Part shown: positions 14,733 through 23,196 of the stretch, piece after piece
How the letters are laid out: each line of letters begins with the position of its first letter
Position numbering within the stretch: position 1 is the stretch's first letter
Assembly (NCBI GenBank): GCA_964597075.1
Contig: CAZQXC010000012.1
Location: forward strand, 1-37,217
Direction of reading: 5' to 3'
From: UBA2336 sp964597075
Lineage (GTDB): Bacteria > Bacteroidota > Bacteroidia > Cytophagales > Cyclobacteriaceae
Length of the DNA stretch: 37,217 nucleotides
Position numbers and translations under genes: made by a program
Notes under the pieces: generated by a model
What the model was told of the DNA's origin: nothing
Databases searched by the model: none
Seen by the model: only the letters and a program-made list of their open reading frames with translations

Positions 14733-15788
14733 CTATTGCGTAGGCTTATGCAAATGAAGTGTTTGCGTGGGAAATGCAAATTCAATTCCCTGTTTTTCAA
14801 AAGCTTCATAAATCTGGTAATTAATTTCCTGAAGGATATCCATATATTGAATGTAGTCTGCGCTTTCCACAAAGAACACAATTTCAAAATTTAAACTGAA
14901 GTCACCATAGGTGGCAAAGTGTACACGATCGGGTGTGGTTAGTTTTTCCTTCTCCACAATGTCTTTTATGATTTTTGGTATGGCCTTGAGTTTTTCAAGA
15001 GGAGTTCCGTAAACCACACCAATATTAAATATGGCACGTCTTTTTTCCAGTCTTCGGAAGTTGTGAACCCGGGAGTTGGTCAGGTTGCTGTTGGCAATCA
15101 CAATCTGTTCGCCCGAAATACTTTTAATGCGGGTTGTTTTAATACCAATAAATTCAACCGTTCCACGCTTATCATCAACCACTATAAAATCGCCAACCTC
15201 AAAAGGCCGGTCAAAGAAAATTACAAAGTAATTGAACAGATCGCCCAGAATATTCTGAGCGGCCAGCGCAATGGCAATACCACCAATACCCAACCCTGTA
15301 ATAATGGCGGTTACATCATAGCCCAGGTTATCAAAAAGGAAAACAGCTCCCAATGCCCAAACGGCAATATTAATCACCACCATAATGCCGGTAATCTGCT
15401 TCAGCTTGGCTTCACCGTTGTCCTGCTTCAACACATAGGTTTCAAGCGCTTTACGGATAACGGAAAGTATAATCCTGATAAGAAAGTAGATAATCACCAC
15501 CGAGGTGGCCACCGTTACCAGGCGTGAAACACGGTCGGAAAGATTGAGGTAATGAATACCCCAGTATATAATGACATAATTAAGAATGGGTAGTCCAAAC
15601 CGTTCAATGCCCGCTACAATGTAATCGTCAATTTTATTATCAGTCTTTTCCGAAAAAGCCTTGAGTCGGTTGAGCAGGTTGTTACGGAAAAGTCGTAACA
15701 GCAATATACCACCCACTATAATAGCGGTGGCAATGGCATAATCCTGTACGGTGTTGTTGAAATATGTTTTTTGGAGAACTTCTTCCAT
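14733..15788 (-). CDS. Mechanosensitive ion channel, MscS family
   Basis: A 351-residue inner-membrane channel that opens on membrane tension to release solutes. Four to five hydrophobic helices are visible: about 17-35 (AIATAIIVGGILLLRLF), 70-87, 92-113, 130-152, and the pore-lining helix at about 155-185 with the Gly/Ala-packed ITGLGIGGIAIALAAQNILG. After it come the beta domain (PFEVGDFIVVDDKRGTVEFIG) and the alpha/beta C-terminal domain. The length is a little above that of E. coli MscS (286) because of the extra N-terminal helices. A TACCTTTG -7 motif lies 27 bases upstream of the ATG. It follows the HTH-phosphoribosyltransferase gene on the same strand but has its own promoter. Confidence 0.93.
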   Translation of the reverse strand: MEEVLQKTYFNNTVQDYAIATAIIVGGILLLRLFRNNLLNRLKAFSEKTDNKIDDYIVAGIERFGLPILNYVIIYWGIHYLNLSDRVSRLVTVATSVVIIYFLIRIILSVIRKALETYVLKQDNGEAKLKQITGIMVVINIAVWALGAVFLFDNLGYDVTAIITGLGIGGIAIALAAQNILGDLFNYFVIFFDRPFEVGDFIVVDDKRGTVEFIGIKTTRIKSISGEQIVIANSNLTNSRVHNFRRLEKRRAIFNIGVVYGTPLEKLKAIPKIIKDIVEKEKLTTPDRVHFATYGDFSLNFEIVFFVESADYIQYMDILQEINYQIYEAFEKQGIEFAFPTQTLHLHKPTQ

Positions 15789-15814
15789 CGTTTTGCGTTG
15801 TTATAATTTTTGAA

Positions 15815-15822
15815 CAAAGGTA
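15815..15822 (-). promoter_or_regulatory. -7 promoter element of the mscS gene
   Basis: The minus strand reads TACCTTTG, a full TAnnTTTG match, 27 bases ahead of the ATG at 15788. No TTG is found at 19-21 bases upstream. Confidence 0.45.
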
Positions 15823-15873
15823 AGCACTACCGACTTTTTATGGATGTTAGCCTGATAAAAACTAAAAGATCAC

Positions 15874-16857
15874 TTATACATCAGTAATAACGTCAAAGCC
15901 CTTGAAGCTACCCACCACAGCAAGGCCTGTAATTTTTTTTGCAATGCCCTTTTGCTTTATCTTTCCGGCAATCTGGTTCAAGGTCGAGCCGCTGCCCACC
16001 GCATCATCAATCAACAATAGGTGTTTATACTTTACAGTTTCGTTTACAGCAAAGGTGTGTTCAGCATTATTGATTCGTTCTTCAATTTTGCTTAATGATT
16101 TTTGAGGTACTGGTATAATGCCTGATATTTTTTGAATCTTTATTTTCGGCAGGTTTATTTTCAGATGCGTTTCCATGTATTTCATAATCTGAACCTCCCG
16201 CCTGATGGTGGGCGGTACATAGCCTGCAGCATCAAACAAATTTGTCTTTACCAAGGCATTAACTTTAGGTTTGATTTCGGAAAGTAGAATTTTCATCAGG
16301 AATTTGTTTTGCCCTTGCTTGGCGTAGTGTAGCAGCGTGCCCAACCGGGTTTTGCCGAATCGCTCAAGGGCGTAAAAATCCAGGTAATAAATCTCATCAA
16401 GATTTATTTTGGAATACCCTTTGGTGTTGGTGAGTTTTTCTTTTCCATCGATAAAGCCTCTGACATTGAAATATGAATCGTATTTGTTTTTTGTTTTCAC
16501 ATATTCTTCCAGTGTTTTGGCTAAAGGCAGATTGCGACTTTTACACCAAAGGCTGAAGGCTTCCGTTCCTTCCAGCATTTTTCCAATTTCTGTAATGATC
16601 AGAAAATTTTCCGATAAGTATTTTTCGGTTTTGCTGGTAATGTCGACATGTTCTTCAGCAACGGAGATTTTTCCAGGGTGAAGCCGATAGATGGTTTTTG
16701 GTGTTTTACCAAATTTTACCACAGTCTCTGCATCAAGCAGTTGATTCAGGGCTATATGGATGGCTTGTTTGGATACCTGCAACAGGTCTACAAGTTCTTT
16801 TACACTCAAGTCGCCCGATTCTCTCAGTGCACCAAGTATTTGGTCTTTAATCTTCAT
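15874..16857 (-). CDS. Winged-helix / ComF-like phosphoribosyltransferase fusion, probable autoregulator
   Basis: A 327-residue protein of uncommon build. Residues 1-60 are a winged helix-turn-helix (LSVKELVDLLQVSKQAIHIA, then NQLLDAETVVKFG). A helical middle follows, about 65-200. The C-terminal part resembles ComF/amidophosphoribosyltransferase proteins: YVPPTIRREVQIMKYMETHL, SGIIPVPQKSLSKIEERINN, and the PRPP-binding loop LLLIDDAVGSGSTL (about 281-293). This suggests a DNA-binding regulator that senses PRPP or a nucleotide, as PurR of Bacillus does with its own PRTase domain, although the families differ. A perfect 13-bp inverted repeat at 16860-16888 lies 2 bases upstream of the start and overlaps the likely promoter, pointing to autorepression. 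Its regulatory targets and any enzyme activity are unknown. Confidence 0.75.
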   Translation of the reverse strand: MKIKDQILGALRESGDLSVKELVDLLQVSKQAIHIALNQLLDAETVVKFGKTPKTIYRLHPGKISVAEEHVDITSKTEKYLSENFLIITEIGKMLEGTEAFSLWCKSRNLPLAKTLEEYVKTKNKYDSYFNVRGFIDGKEKLTNTKGYSKINLDEIYYLDFYALERFGKTRLGTLLHYAKQGQNKFLMKILLSEIKPKVNALVKTNLFDAAGYVPPTIRREVQIMKYMETHLKINLPKIKIQKISGIIPVPQKSLSKIEERINNAEHTFAVNETVKYKHLLLIDDAVGSGSTLNQIAGKIKQKGIAKKITGLAVVGSFKGFDVITDV

Positions 16858-16859
16858 TT

Positions 16860-16888
16860 TTTTGACTATTGACTATCAATAGTCAAAA
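16860..16888. promoter_or_regulatory. 29-bp palindromic operator at the HTH-PRTase gene
   Basis: TTTTGACTATTGA (16860-16872) and TCAATAGTCAAAA (16876-16888) are perfect inverse complements around CTA. The left half also contains a TTGACTA direct repeat. It covers the expected transcription start and 5' leader and touches the -7 element at 16884-16891, a placement typical of a repressor operator. The likely ligand is the winged-helix protein itself. Confidence 0.8.
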
Positions 16889-16891
16889 GTA
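16884..16891 (-). promoter_or_regulatory. -7 promoter element of the HTH-PRTase gene
   Basis: The minus strand reads TACTTTTG, a full TAnnTTTG match, 27 bases before the ATG at 16857 and overlapping the right arm of the palindrome by five bases. Confidence 0.5.
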
Positions 16892-17192
16892 ATTAATTTT
16901 AGCAAAACCTGCTCTTTTTGCTGGTTCTAGTTGAGCATGGGCAGGATAGTACTTATAAGACTTGGTTTTCGGAAAATTGAGCCATTTCGAGGGCAAGTTT
17001 CGTAACCAAACGATGGATTCACAGTAAGCGCAGAAATTTAGTATAGATAAAGCAGCATCCCCAGTTAGTTTTCAATTTACTGGATGGAGATTGTATGACT
17101 TCTGCTTAGAAGGTTTACCCAATAATTAATACCATCGTATCATGATTCTCCGTTAATTTTTCGAAATTTCATTTCCTTAATCCTTACACCTT
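16892..17192. other. About 300-bp intergenic region, no gene seen
   Basis: This stretch separates the HTH-PRTase gene from the divergent alpha-2-macroglobulin gene. I find no convincing reading frame, RNA gene or repeat in it. TAATTTTT near 17154 is a five-of-six match to the -7 motif and could serve the macroglobulin gene, without a TTG at the right distance. A 22-codon frame at 16937-17005 has no supporting feature. Confidence 0.5.
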
Positions 17193-20100
17193 ATGAAAAA
17201 CCTTCCTTGGAAAAAGATCGCCATTGTTGTGGGCGGTTTGGGTCTATTTGGCGTGGCATTATTTTATGGTATCACGAGTAAAGGCACACGCGAGCCCAAG
17301 GGTTTTCTGAACCCAGCCTTTGCTGAGTATATTTCATCGTATACCTCAGGTGTAGTCAGTTCGGTTTCCACCATACGCATTGTATTGGTGAACGAAGCGG
17401 TAGAGGATGCTGTGGTAGGGGAAGAAGCTAACGTAAAACTATTTACGTTTAGTCCTTCTGTAAAGGGAAAAACAATATGGATCGATAAGAACACAGTGGA
17501 ATTCAGACCAGAAGGTCGGCTGGTTTCAGGTCAGCGTTACGAGGTAAACTTTAACCTGTCGCGGTTAGCCGATGTGCCTTCCTCCTTGTCGAATTTCGTT
17601 TACTCGTTTCAGGTAATTCCGCAGAACTATGAAATCTCTATTGAGAATGTAAAACCTTATCTGAAAACAGAACTTACCCGGCAAAAAATTGAAGGAGTTT
17701 TGTACACTACCGATTTTGCAGAAGGCACAACCGTTGAAAAAATGCTGGCAGCGCAGCAGGATGGAAAAGCGCTACCGGTGAACTGGAGTCATGCTGGAGA
17801 AGGTAAGCAGCACACCTTTGTTATTGAAGATGTGGCGCGTAAGGAAGATGCGAGTAAAGTAATCCTTACGATTAACGGAGAGGGCATAGGCATAAGCCAA
17901 TCCACAAGCCAGGAAATTGAAATACCTGCCCTAAGCGATTTTAAGGTAATGAATGTTCGGGTGGACCAAGGATCCACCCAACATGTGGTTGTTCAGTTTT
18001 CCGATCCACTCAGTGAAAAACAAAACCTGGATGGCCTGATACGCATTAGTGAACTTTCGAATCTTGATTATGAAGTGCGTGACAATGAGGTTCTGGTATA
18101 TCCTTCTGTTCGGCAAACCGGAAGTAAAACCATGACCATTGAAGCGGGTATTCGAAATATTTTGAATTATCGGATGAAGGAGGGGGCCTCGTTTGAGGTT
18201 CAATTTGAAGAACTCAAACCAGCTGTCCGGTTTACAGGCAAGGGTAGTATACTACCTAGTTCAGATGGATTGATCCTACCCTTTGAAGCTGTTAACCTGA
18301 AAATGGTTGAAGTGCAAATCGTAAGAATCTTTGAAAGCAACATTATTCAGTTTTTACAGGTAAATAATTATGATGGTAATTCCGAATTGCGGAGAGTAGG
18401 AAAACCAATTTTAAAGAAAATCATTACACTGGAAAATTCCGGAGTAACTGATTTAGGAAAATGGAATCGCTTCACATTGGACCTGGCAACGCTGATCAAC
18501 GCAGAACCCGGGGCTATCTATCAGGTTAGAATAAACATCAAAAAATCATACACAGCACTGGCCTGCAACGAAGATGATGATCAGTCAGCCTCAGGATTTG
18601 AAGCGGATGAGGATTGGTCGAATGAAGGAGGCGAGTATAGCAATTGGGACTCCTACGAAGATTATTATTATGACTATGATTACGATTGGCAACAGCGCGA
18701 TAATCCTTGTCATACAGCATACTATACCGGGCAGCGCAATATCAAGAAAAATGTAGTTGCTTCCGATCTGGGCCTCATCGCCAAGCGTGGTGGCGATGGA
18801 AGTACAATTGTATTTGTTAACGATTTAAAAACCACTCAATCACTTTCAGGTGTCACCCTCGAGCTCTACAACTATCAGCAACAACTTATCGGAACAGCCT
18901 CTACCGGTAATGATGGCAAAGCTATTATTAGCTCAAAAGAAATTCCATTTGCTCTTGTGGCAAAAAGTGGTTCACAACGAGGTTATCTTAAGCTTCCGGA
19001 TGGCGAGTCCTTATCCCTAAGCAGTTTTGATGTTGGTGGCGAACGTGTAAACAAAGGGCTGAAAGGATTTTTATATGGTGAACGAGGTGTATGGCGACCG
19101 GGTGATTCTCTTTTCCTAACGTTTATGCTCGAGGATAAGCTGAAGCAAATACCTGCATCACATCCAGTGGTGTTTGAACTTCAAAATCCGCAAGGACAGG
19201 TAACGAGCCGGCTGGTGCGTTCAAACAGTGAAAATGGATTTTACAAATTTGCCACCGTTACTGCCCCCGATGCGCCTACTGGTAATTGGATGGCGCGGGT
19301 AAAAGTTGGAGGAACAGAATTTACGCAACCTGTTAAAATTGAAACGATAAAGCCTAACCGATTAAAGATTAACCTCGATTTTGGTGTGGAAAAAATTACA
19401 GCGGGTACAAATAACGTTTCGGGTAACCTGAATGTGAATTGGTTGCATGGTGCCCCTGGCAAAAATCTGATGGCCGAATTTGAGGTGCTGCTCGCTAAGA
19501 CTGAAACTAAATTTTCAAAATATCCGGATTATACGTTTGAAGATCCTTCGAAGGAATTTTATAGTGAGGCTCAAACGATTTTTAATGGCTATACCGATGG
19601 AGAAGGAAATGCACGTGTAAATTTTTCACTGGAGCCCACTACTTCAGCGCCAGGAGCGCTCAATGCGCTGATTCGTGGAAAGGTATTCGAAGAGAGTGGT
19701 AATTTTTCGATTGATCGGTTTAGTATTCCATATTACCCATACCACTCATTTACCGGCATTCGATTACCACAAGGTGATAAAGCCCGAGGTATGTTACTTA
19801 CCGATACAACTCATACGGTAGATGTGGTTACTGTTGATGCAGATGGAAATCCTGTTTCCAGAGATCGAGTAGAGGTGTCGATTCACAAGCTTCGTTGGCG
19901 GTCGTGGTGGGATAATACGGAGGAGAGTGCGGTGTATATGAGTGATTATTATGCCACACTAGTAAGTAAAGGCACAATCCGCACCGTAAATGGGAAAGGC
20001 CAGTGGAATTTTAAAATTAAGTATCCTGAATGGGGGCGTTATCTGGTAAAGGCAGTCGATCCGGTGTCGGGTCACAGTACTGCTAAAGTAGTGTATATCG

Positions 20101-22760
20101 ATTGGCCAGGCTGGGCTGGTCGTGCACGTGGAGGTAGTGAAGGGGCTACCATGCTTACCTTCTCATCCGATAAACCTGCATACACCATTGGTGAAAAGGC
20201 AAGCATTGTAATACCGGGCAGTGGCAATAGCCGGGCGTTGGTAAGCATTGAAAATGGAAGTCGCGTGATTGAAAGTTATTGGGTTGATGCAAAGCAAGGC
20301 GACACACCTTTCAATTTTACAGTAACACGCGATATGACACCTAATGTTTTTGTTCATGTTTCGCTGATTCAACCTCATGCGCAGACCATCAATGATTCCC
20401 CCATCCGCATGTATGGTGTTATACCCATTGGGGTAGAGGATCCGCAAACCCATTTAGAACCGGTCATTTCCATGCCCGATGTGCTGGAACCCGGAAAAGA
20501 AGTGGTGATTAAAGTTTCCGAGAAGTCAAAACGAAAAATGACGTACACACTTGCCTTAGTGGATGAGGGTTTACTGGACTTAACCCGTTTCAAGACTCCT
20601 GATCCATGGAACCGATTTTATTCACGTGAGGCGTTGGGTGTTAAAACCTGGGATTTGTACGATAATGTGATGGGAGCCTTTGGCGCTCGTATTGAGCGCT
20701 TACTGGCCATCGGAGGAGATATGGCGTTGGCAGCAGGCAAAGAAAACGATGCGAAAGCAAATCGCTTTAAACCGGTGGTGAAGTTTCTTGGACCGTTTAC
20801 ATTATCCGGTGAGAGCCAGGAGCACAGATTTGTTATGCCACAATATATTGGTTCAGTAAAGACCATGGTAGTAGCTGGTTATGAGGGTGCCTATGGTTCG
20901 GCAGAAAAGGCAACCCCGGTACGTAAGCCGTTGATGGTTCTGGCCACTTTACCGCGAGTGTTAGGTCCGGATGAAAAACTTAAGCTTCCGGTAACCTTAT
21001 TTACAATGGACAAAAATATCCGAAATGTAAAGGTGGAGGTTAAAATTTCGGGCCCATTGCAGTTACGCGAAAGTATCCAAACTGTAACCATGATGGGTTC
21101 GGACCAAACTGTAGAATTTGATCTTTCGGTGCTCAGTGCGTTGGGGGTTGGAAAAGTTGAAGTGATTGCCACTTCCGGAAATTTTAAAGCCAGCGATGTT
21201 ATTGAGATTGATATCCGAAACCCTAATCCTCCGGTAACGAAAGTGCAGGAAGCCATTTTGGAAGCGGGTAAAACATGGAATGTAAATGTTGCTGCGGCCG
21301 GAATGAAAGGCACAAACTCAGCAACGCTAGAAATATCATCTTTACCACCCATTAACCTTGGACAGCGCATGCAGTATTTATTACAGTATCCTTATGGCTG
21401 TATCGAGCAGACTACTTCCGCTGTGTTTCCGCAATTATACCTTGATCAGGTTAAAGCGCTTACGGATGGGGAACGAGCTATGATTCAGTCGAATGTAAAA
21501 GCAGGCGTTGAACGGTTAAAATCATTTCATCAACGCGATGGTGGCTTTGGGTATTGGCCTGGCGCTGAAAATGCCGATAGCTGGTCAACCACATATGCCG
21601 GGCATTTTTTGGTAGAGGCAGAGGCCAAAGGCTATCTTGTTCCGAATGATATGTTAAAGCGATGGAAGAAATATCAACGCACAAAAGCACAGTCCTGGAG
21701 ACGGAATCTGGAAGCCTATAGCAGTGAATTAATTCAGGCCTATCGTTTGTATTCATTGGCGCTTGCTGGCGACCCTGAGCTTGGCGCCATGAACCGGCTG
21801 CGCGAGCAAACCAATTTACCGGTAACCGCTGCGTGGATGCTGGCAGCGGCCTATGCGAAAGCCGGTCAGCCGGAGGCTGCAAAAAGTTTAGTCGCAACCA
21901 TGTCAACAACTGTAAAACCGTACCAGGAAATGGCCTATACATATGGCTCGGACTTGCGTGACAAGGCAATCATTCTTGAAACGTTGGTGCTGTTGGGAGA
22001 TCGTACGAAGGGTTTTGAACTCCTGAAGGATATCTCAGCTTCTTTGAGTAACTCATCCTACTGGATGAGTACACAAACCGTGGCGTGGTGCTTAAAATCG
22101 GTTGGCGCTTTCGCGGGCACTGAAAAGCGAGGGGCTTTGAAATTCAATTATACGTACAACGGAAAGGATGCGGCAGCAAGCACCGAGCTACCGATAGCAC
22201 AGGTTCCAATTCTGGTGGATGGTGTGAAATCAAATGCTTTGAAAGTGGTGAGTGAAAGTAGCGGTACGTTGTTTGTGCGCCTGATCACCGAAGGTATTCC
22301 GGCACGAGGAGAGGAAACAGAAGAATCGAATAATTTAAATTTGATGATTTCTTACACCGATGTTGACGGACGGATTATAGATCCTACCCAATTGGAACAA
22401 GGCAAGGAGTTTATTGCATCTGTAACCATTTCAAATCCCGGTACACGCGGACAATACAAAAACCTGGCACTGAACCAGATTTTTCCTTCGGGTTGGGAAA
22501 TTAATAATTTGCGTCTGGATGAAGCTGAAAGCAGGTTAGGGGGTGATGTTCCTACGTATCAGGATATACGTGATGATCGTGTTTATACCTATTTTGATTT
22601 GGGTACCAATCAACGCAAAACGTTTCAGGTAATGCTTACGGCCAGTTACGTAGGAACCTATTATTTACCGGCTGTAAGTTGTGAAGCGATGTATGACCGA
22701 TCGATCTATGCACGAAGAAAGGGACAGGTTGTAGAGGTAGTAAAGGCATCTGGAATTTAA
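17193..22760 (+). CDS. Bacterial alpha-2-macroglobulin family protein with thioester
   Basis: An 1855-residue envelope protein of the YfhM type. An N-terminal membrane or signal helix (about 8-25, IAIVVGGLGLFGVALFYGI) is followed by many beta-rich MG domains, and a thioester domain near 1380-1650 with YGCIEQTTSAVFPQLYLD; Cys1403 and Gln1406 form the CxEQ thioester. The bait-region and ANA-type core (ERGVWRPGDSLFLTFMLED, about 630) is visible. The family traps attacking proteases covalently in the periplasm. There is no lipobox Cys, unlike E. coli YfhM; it is probably anchored by the N-terminal helix. An acidic Tyr/Asp-rich insertion lies between Cys458 and Cys506. It forms an operon with an NTF2-like gene and pbpC, the classic pairing. 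Confidence 0.94.
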   Translation: MKNLPWKKIAIVVGGLGLFGVALFYGITSKGTREPKGFLNPAFAEYISSYTSGVVSSVSTIRIVLVNEAVEDAVVGEEANVKLFTFSPSVKGKTIWIDKNTVEFRPEGRLVSGQRYEVNFNLSRLADVPSSLSNFVYSFQVIPQNYEISIENVKPYLKTELTRQKIEGVLYTTDFAEGTTVEKMLAAQQDGKALPVNWSHAGEGKQHTFVIEDVARKEDASKVILTINGEGIGISQSTSQEIEIPALSDFKVMNVRVDQGSTQHVVVQFSDPLSEKQNLDGLIRISELSNLDYEVRDNEVLVYPSVRQTGSKTMTIEAGIRNILNYRMKEGASFEVQFEELKPAVRFTGKGSILPSSDGLILPFEAVNLKMVEVQIVRIFESNIIQFLQVNNYDGNSELRRVGKPILKKIITLENSGVTDLGKWNRFTLDLATLINAEPGAIYQVRINIKKSYTALACNEDDDQSASGFEADEDWSNEGGEYSNWDSYEDYYYDYDYDWQQRDNPCHTAYYTGQRNIKKNVVASDLGLIAKRGGDGSTIVFVNDLKTTQSLSGVTLELYNYQQQLIGTASTGNDGKAIISSKEIPFALVAKSGSQRGYLKLPDGESLSLSSFDVGGERVNKGLKGFLYGERGVWRPGDSLFLTFMLEDKLKQIPASHPVVFELQNPQGQVTSRLVRSNSENGFYKFATVTAPDAPTGNWMARVKVGGTEFTQPVKIETIKPNRLKINLDFGVEKITAGTNNVSGNLNVNWLHGAPGKNLMAEFEVLLAKTETKFSKYPDYTFEDPSKEFYSEAQTIFNGYTDGEGNARVNFSLEPTTSAPGALNALIRGKVFEESGNFSIDRFSIPYYPYHSFTGIRLPQGDKARGMLLTDTTHTVDVVTVDADGNPVSRDRVEVSIHKLRWRSWWDNTEESAVYMSDYYATLVSKGTIRTVNGKGQWNFKIKYPEWGRYLVKAVDPVSGHSTAKVVYIDWPGWAGRARGGSEGATMLTFSSDKPAYTIGEKASIVIPGSGNSRALVSIENGSRVIESYWVDAKQGDTPFNFTVTRDMTPNVFVHVSLIQPHAQTINDSPIRMYGVIPIGVEDPQTHLEPVISMPDVLEPGKEVVIKVSEKSKRKMTYTLALVDEGLLDLTRFKTPDPWNRFYSREALGVKTWDLYDNVMGAFGARIERLLAIGGDMALAAGKENDAKANRFKPVVKFLGPFTLSGESQEHRFVMPQYIGSVKTMVVAGYEGAYGSAEKATPVRKPLMVLATLPRVLGPDEKLKLPVTLFTMDKNIRNVKVEVKISGPLQLRESIQTVTMMGSDQTVEFDLSVLSALGVGKVEVIATSGNFKASDVIEIDIRNPNPPVTKVQEAILEAGKTWNVNVAAAGMKGTNSATLEISSLPPINLGQRMQYLLQYPYGCIEQTTSAVFPQLYLDQVKALTDGERAMIQSNVKAGVERLKSFHQRDGGFGYWPGAENADSWSTTYAGHFLVEAEAKGYLVPNDMLKRWKKYQRTKAQSWRRNLEAYSSELIQAYRLYSLALAGDPELGAMNRLREQTNLPVTAAWMLAAAYAKAGQPEAAKSLVATMSTTVKPYQEMAYTYGSDLRDKAIILETLVLLGDRTKGFELLKDISASLSNSSYWMSTQTVAWCLKSVGAFAGTEKRGALKFNYTYNGKDAAASTELPIAQVPILVDGVKSNALKVVSESSGTLFVRLITEGIPARGEETEESNNLNLMISYTDVDGRIIDPTQLEQGKEFIASVTISNPGTRGQYKNLALNQIFPSGWEINNLRLDEAESRLGGDVPTYQDIRDDRVYTYFDLGTNQRKTFQVMLTASYVGTYYLPAVSCEAMYDRSIYARRKGQVVEVVKASGI

Positions 22761-22772
22761 CGCATTGACTTT

Positions 22773-23192
22773 ATGAGATTACTTTTTGTATTACTGATAA
22801 CATCTACCGTTTCGTTTGCTCAGGGCACCTTGGAGCAAGAATTGTTGCACTTGTCGGAACGAAAGTTTGTGTGGATGATCAACAAGCAACTTGATTCATT
22901 GGAGGTGATGCTGGATGACAAAGTCATGTATACACATTCAAATGGATGGACAGAATCCAAGCCCGAAGTATTGGGTAATTTGAAATCAGGTAGATTGGTT
23001 TACAAGAATGTTCAGGTACAGGAAGTCAGTGTTAGGTTGTACAAGAGCACGGCAATTGTTACCGGCACTGGAAAATTTTCCGGGATCAACAACGGCAATG
23101 CTTTTGACTTAAGCTTGCGGTACACAGAAGTGTATGTGTTGAAAAAGAAGAAATGGTTGCTGGCATCGCGCCATGCCAACAGAATGCCATAG
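22773..23192 (+). CDS. Secreted NTF2-like (DUF4440-type) protein
   Basis: A 139-residue protein with signal peptide MRLLFVLLITSTVSFAQ and an NTF2-like fold: LEQELLHLSERKFVWMINKQ, then LDSLEVMLDDKVMYTHSNGW, and a C-terminal RYTEVYVLKKKKWLLASRHA segment. DUF4440 proteins often bind small ligands or serve as scaffolds; the role here is unknown. It starts 10 bases after the macroglobulin stop and ends 4 bases before the chosen pbpC start, so it is inside the same operon. I do not know it as a constant member of that operon. Confidence 0.85.
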   Translation: MRLLFVLLITSTVSFAQGTLEQELLHLSERKFVWMINKQLDSLEVMLDDKVMYTHSNGWTESKPEVLGNLKSGRLVYKNVQVQEVSVRLYKSTAIVTGTGKFSGINNGNAFDLSLRYTEVYVLKKKKWLLASRHANRMP

Positions 23193-23196
23193 GGTT

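Noticed and set aside
15063..15527. A 154-codon plus-strand frame opposite mscS
   Set aside because: It is the antisense shadow of a well-supported MscS channel; its translation is rich in Asn/His/Gly with no recognisable domain.
16937..17005. A 22-codon frame in the 300-bp gap ahead of the macroglobulin gene
   Set aside because: No biased composition, ribosome binding site, terminator or other structure supports it as a leader or small protein.
21478..21969. A 163-codon minus-strand frame opposite the macroglobulin gene
   Set aside because: It lies inside the thioester domain coding region and has the Pro/Arg/Leu-rich composition of an antisense frame; no signal, domain or promoter.
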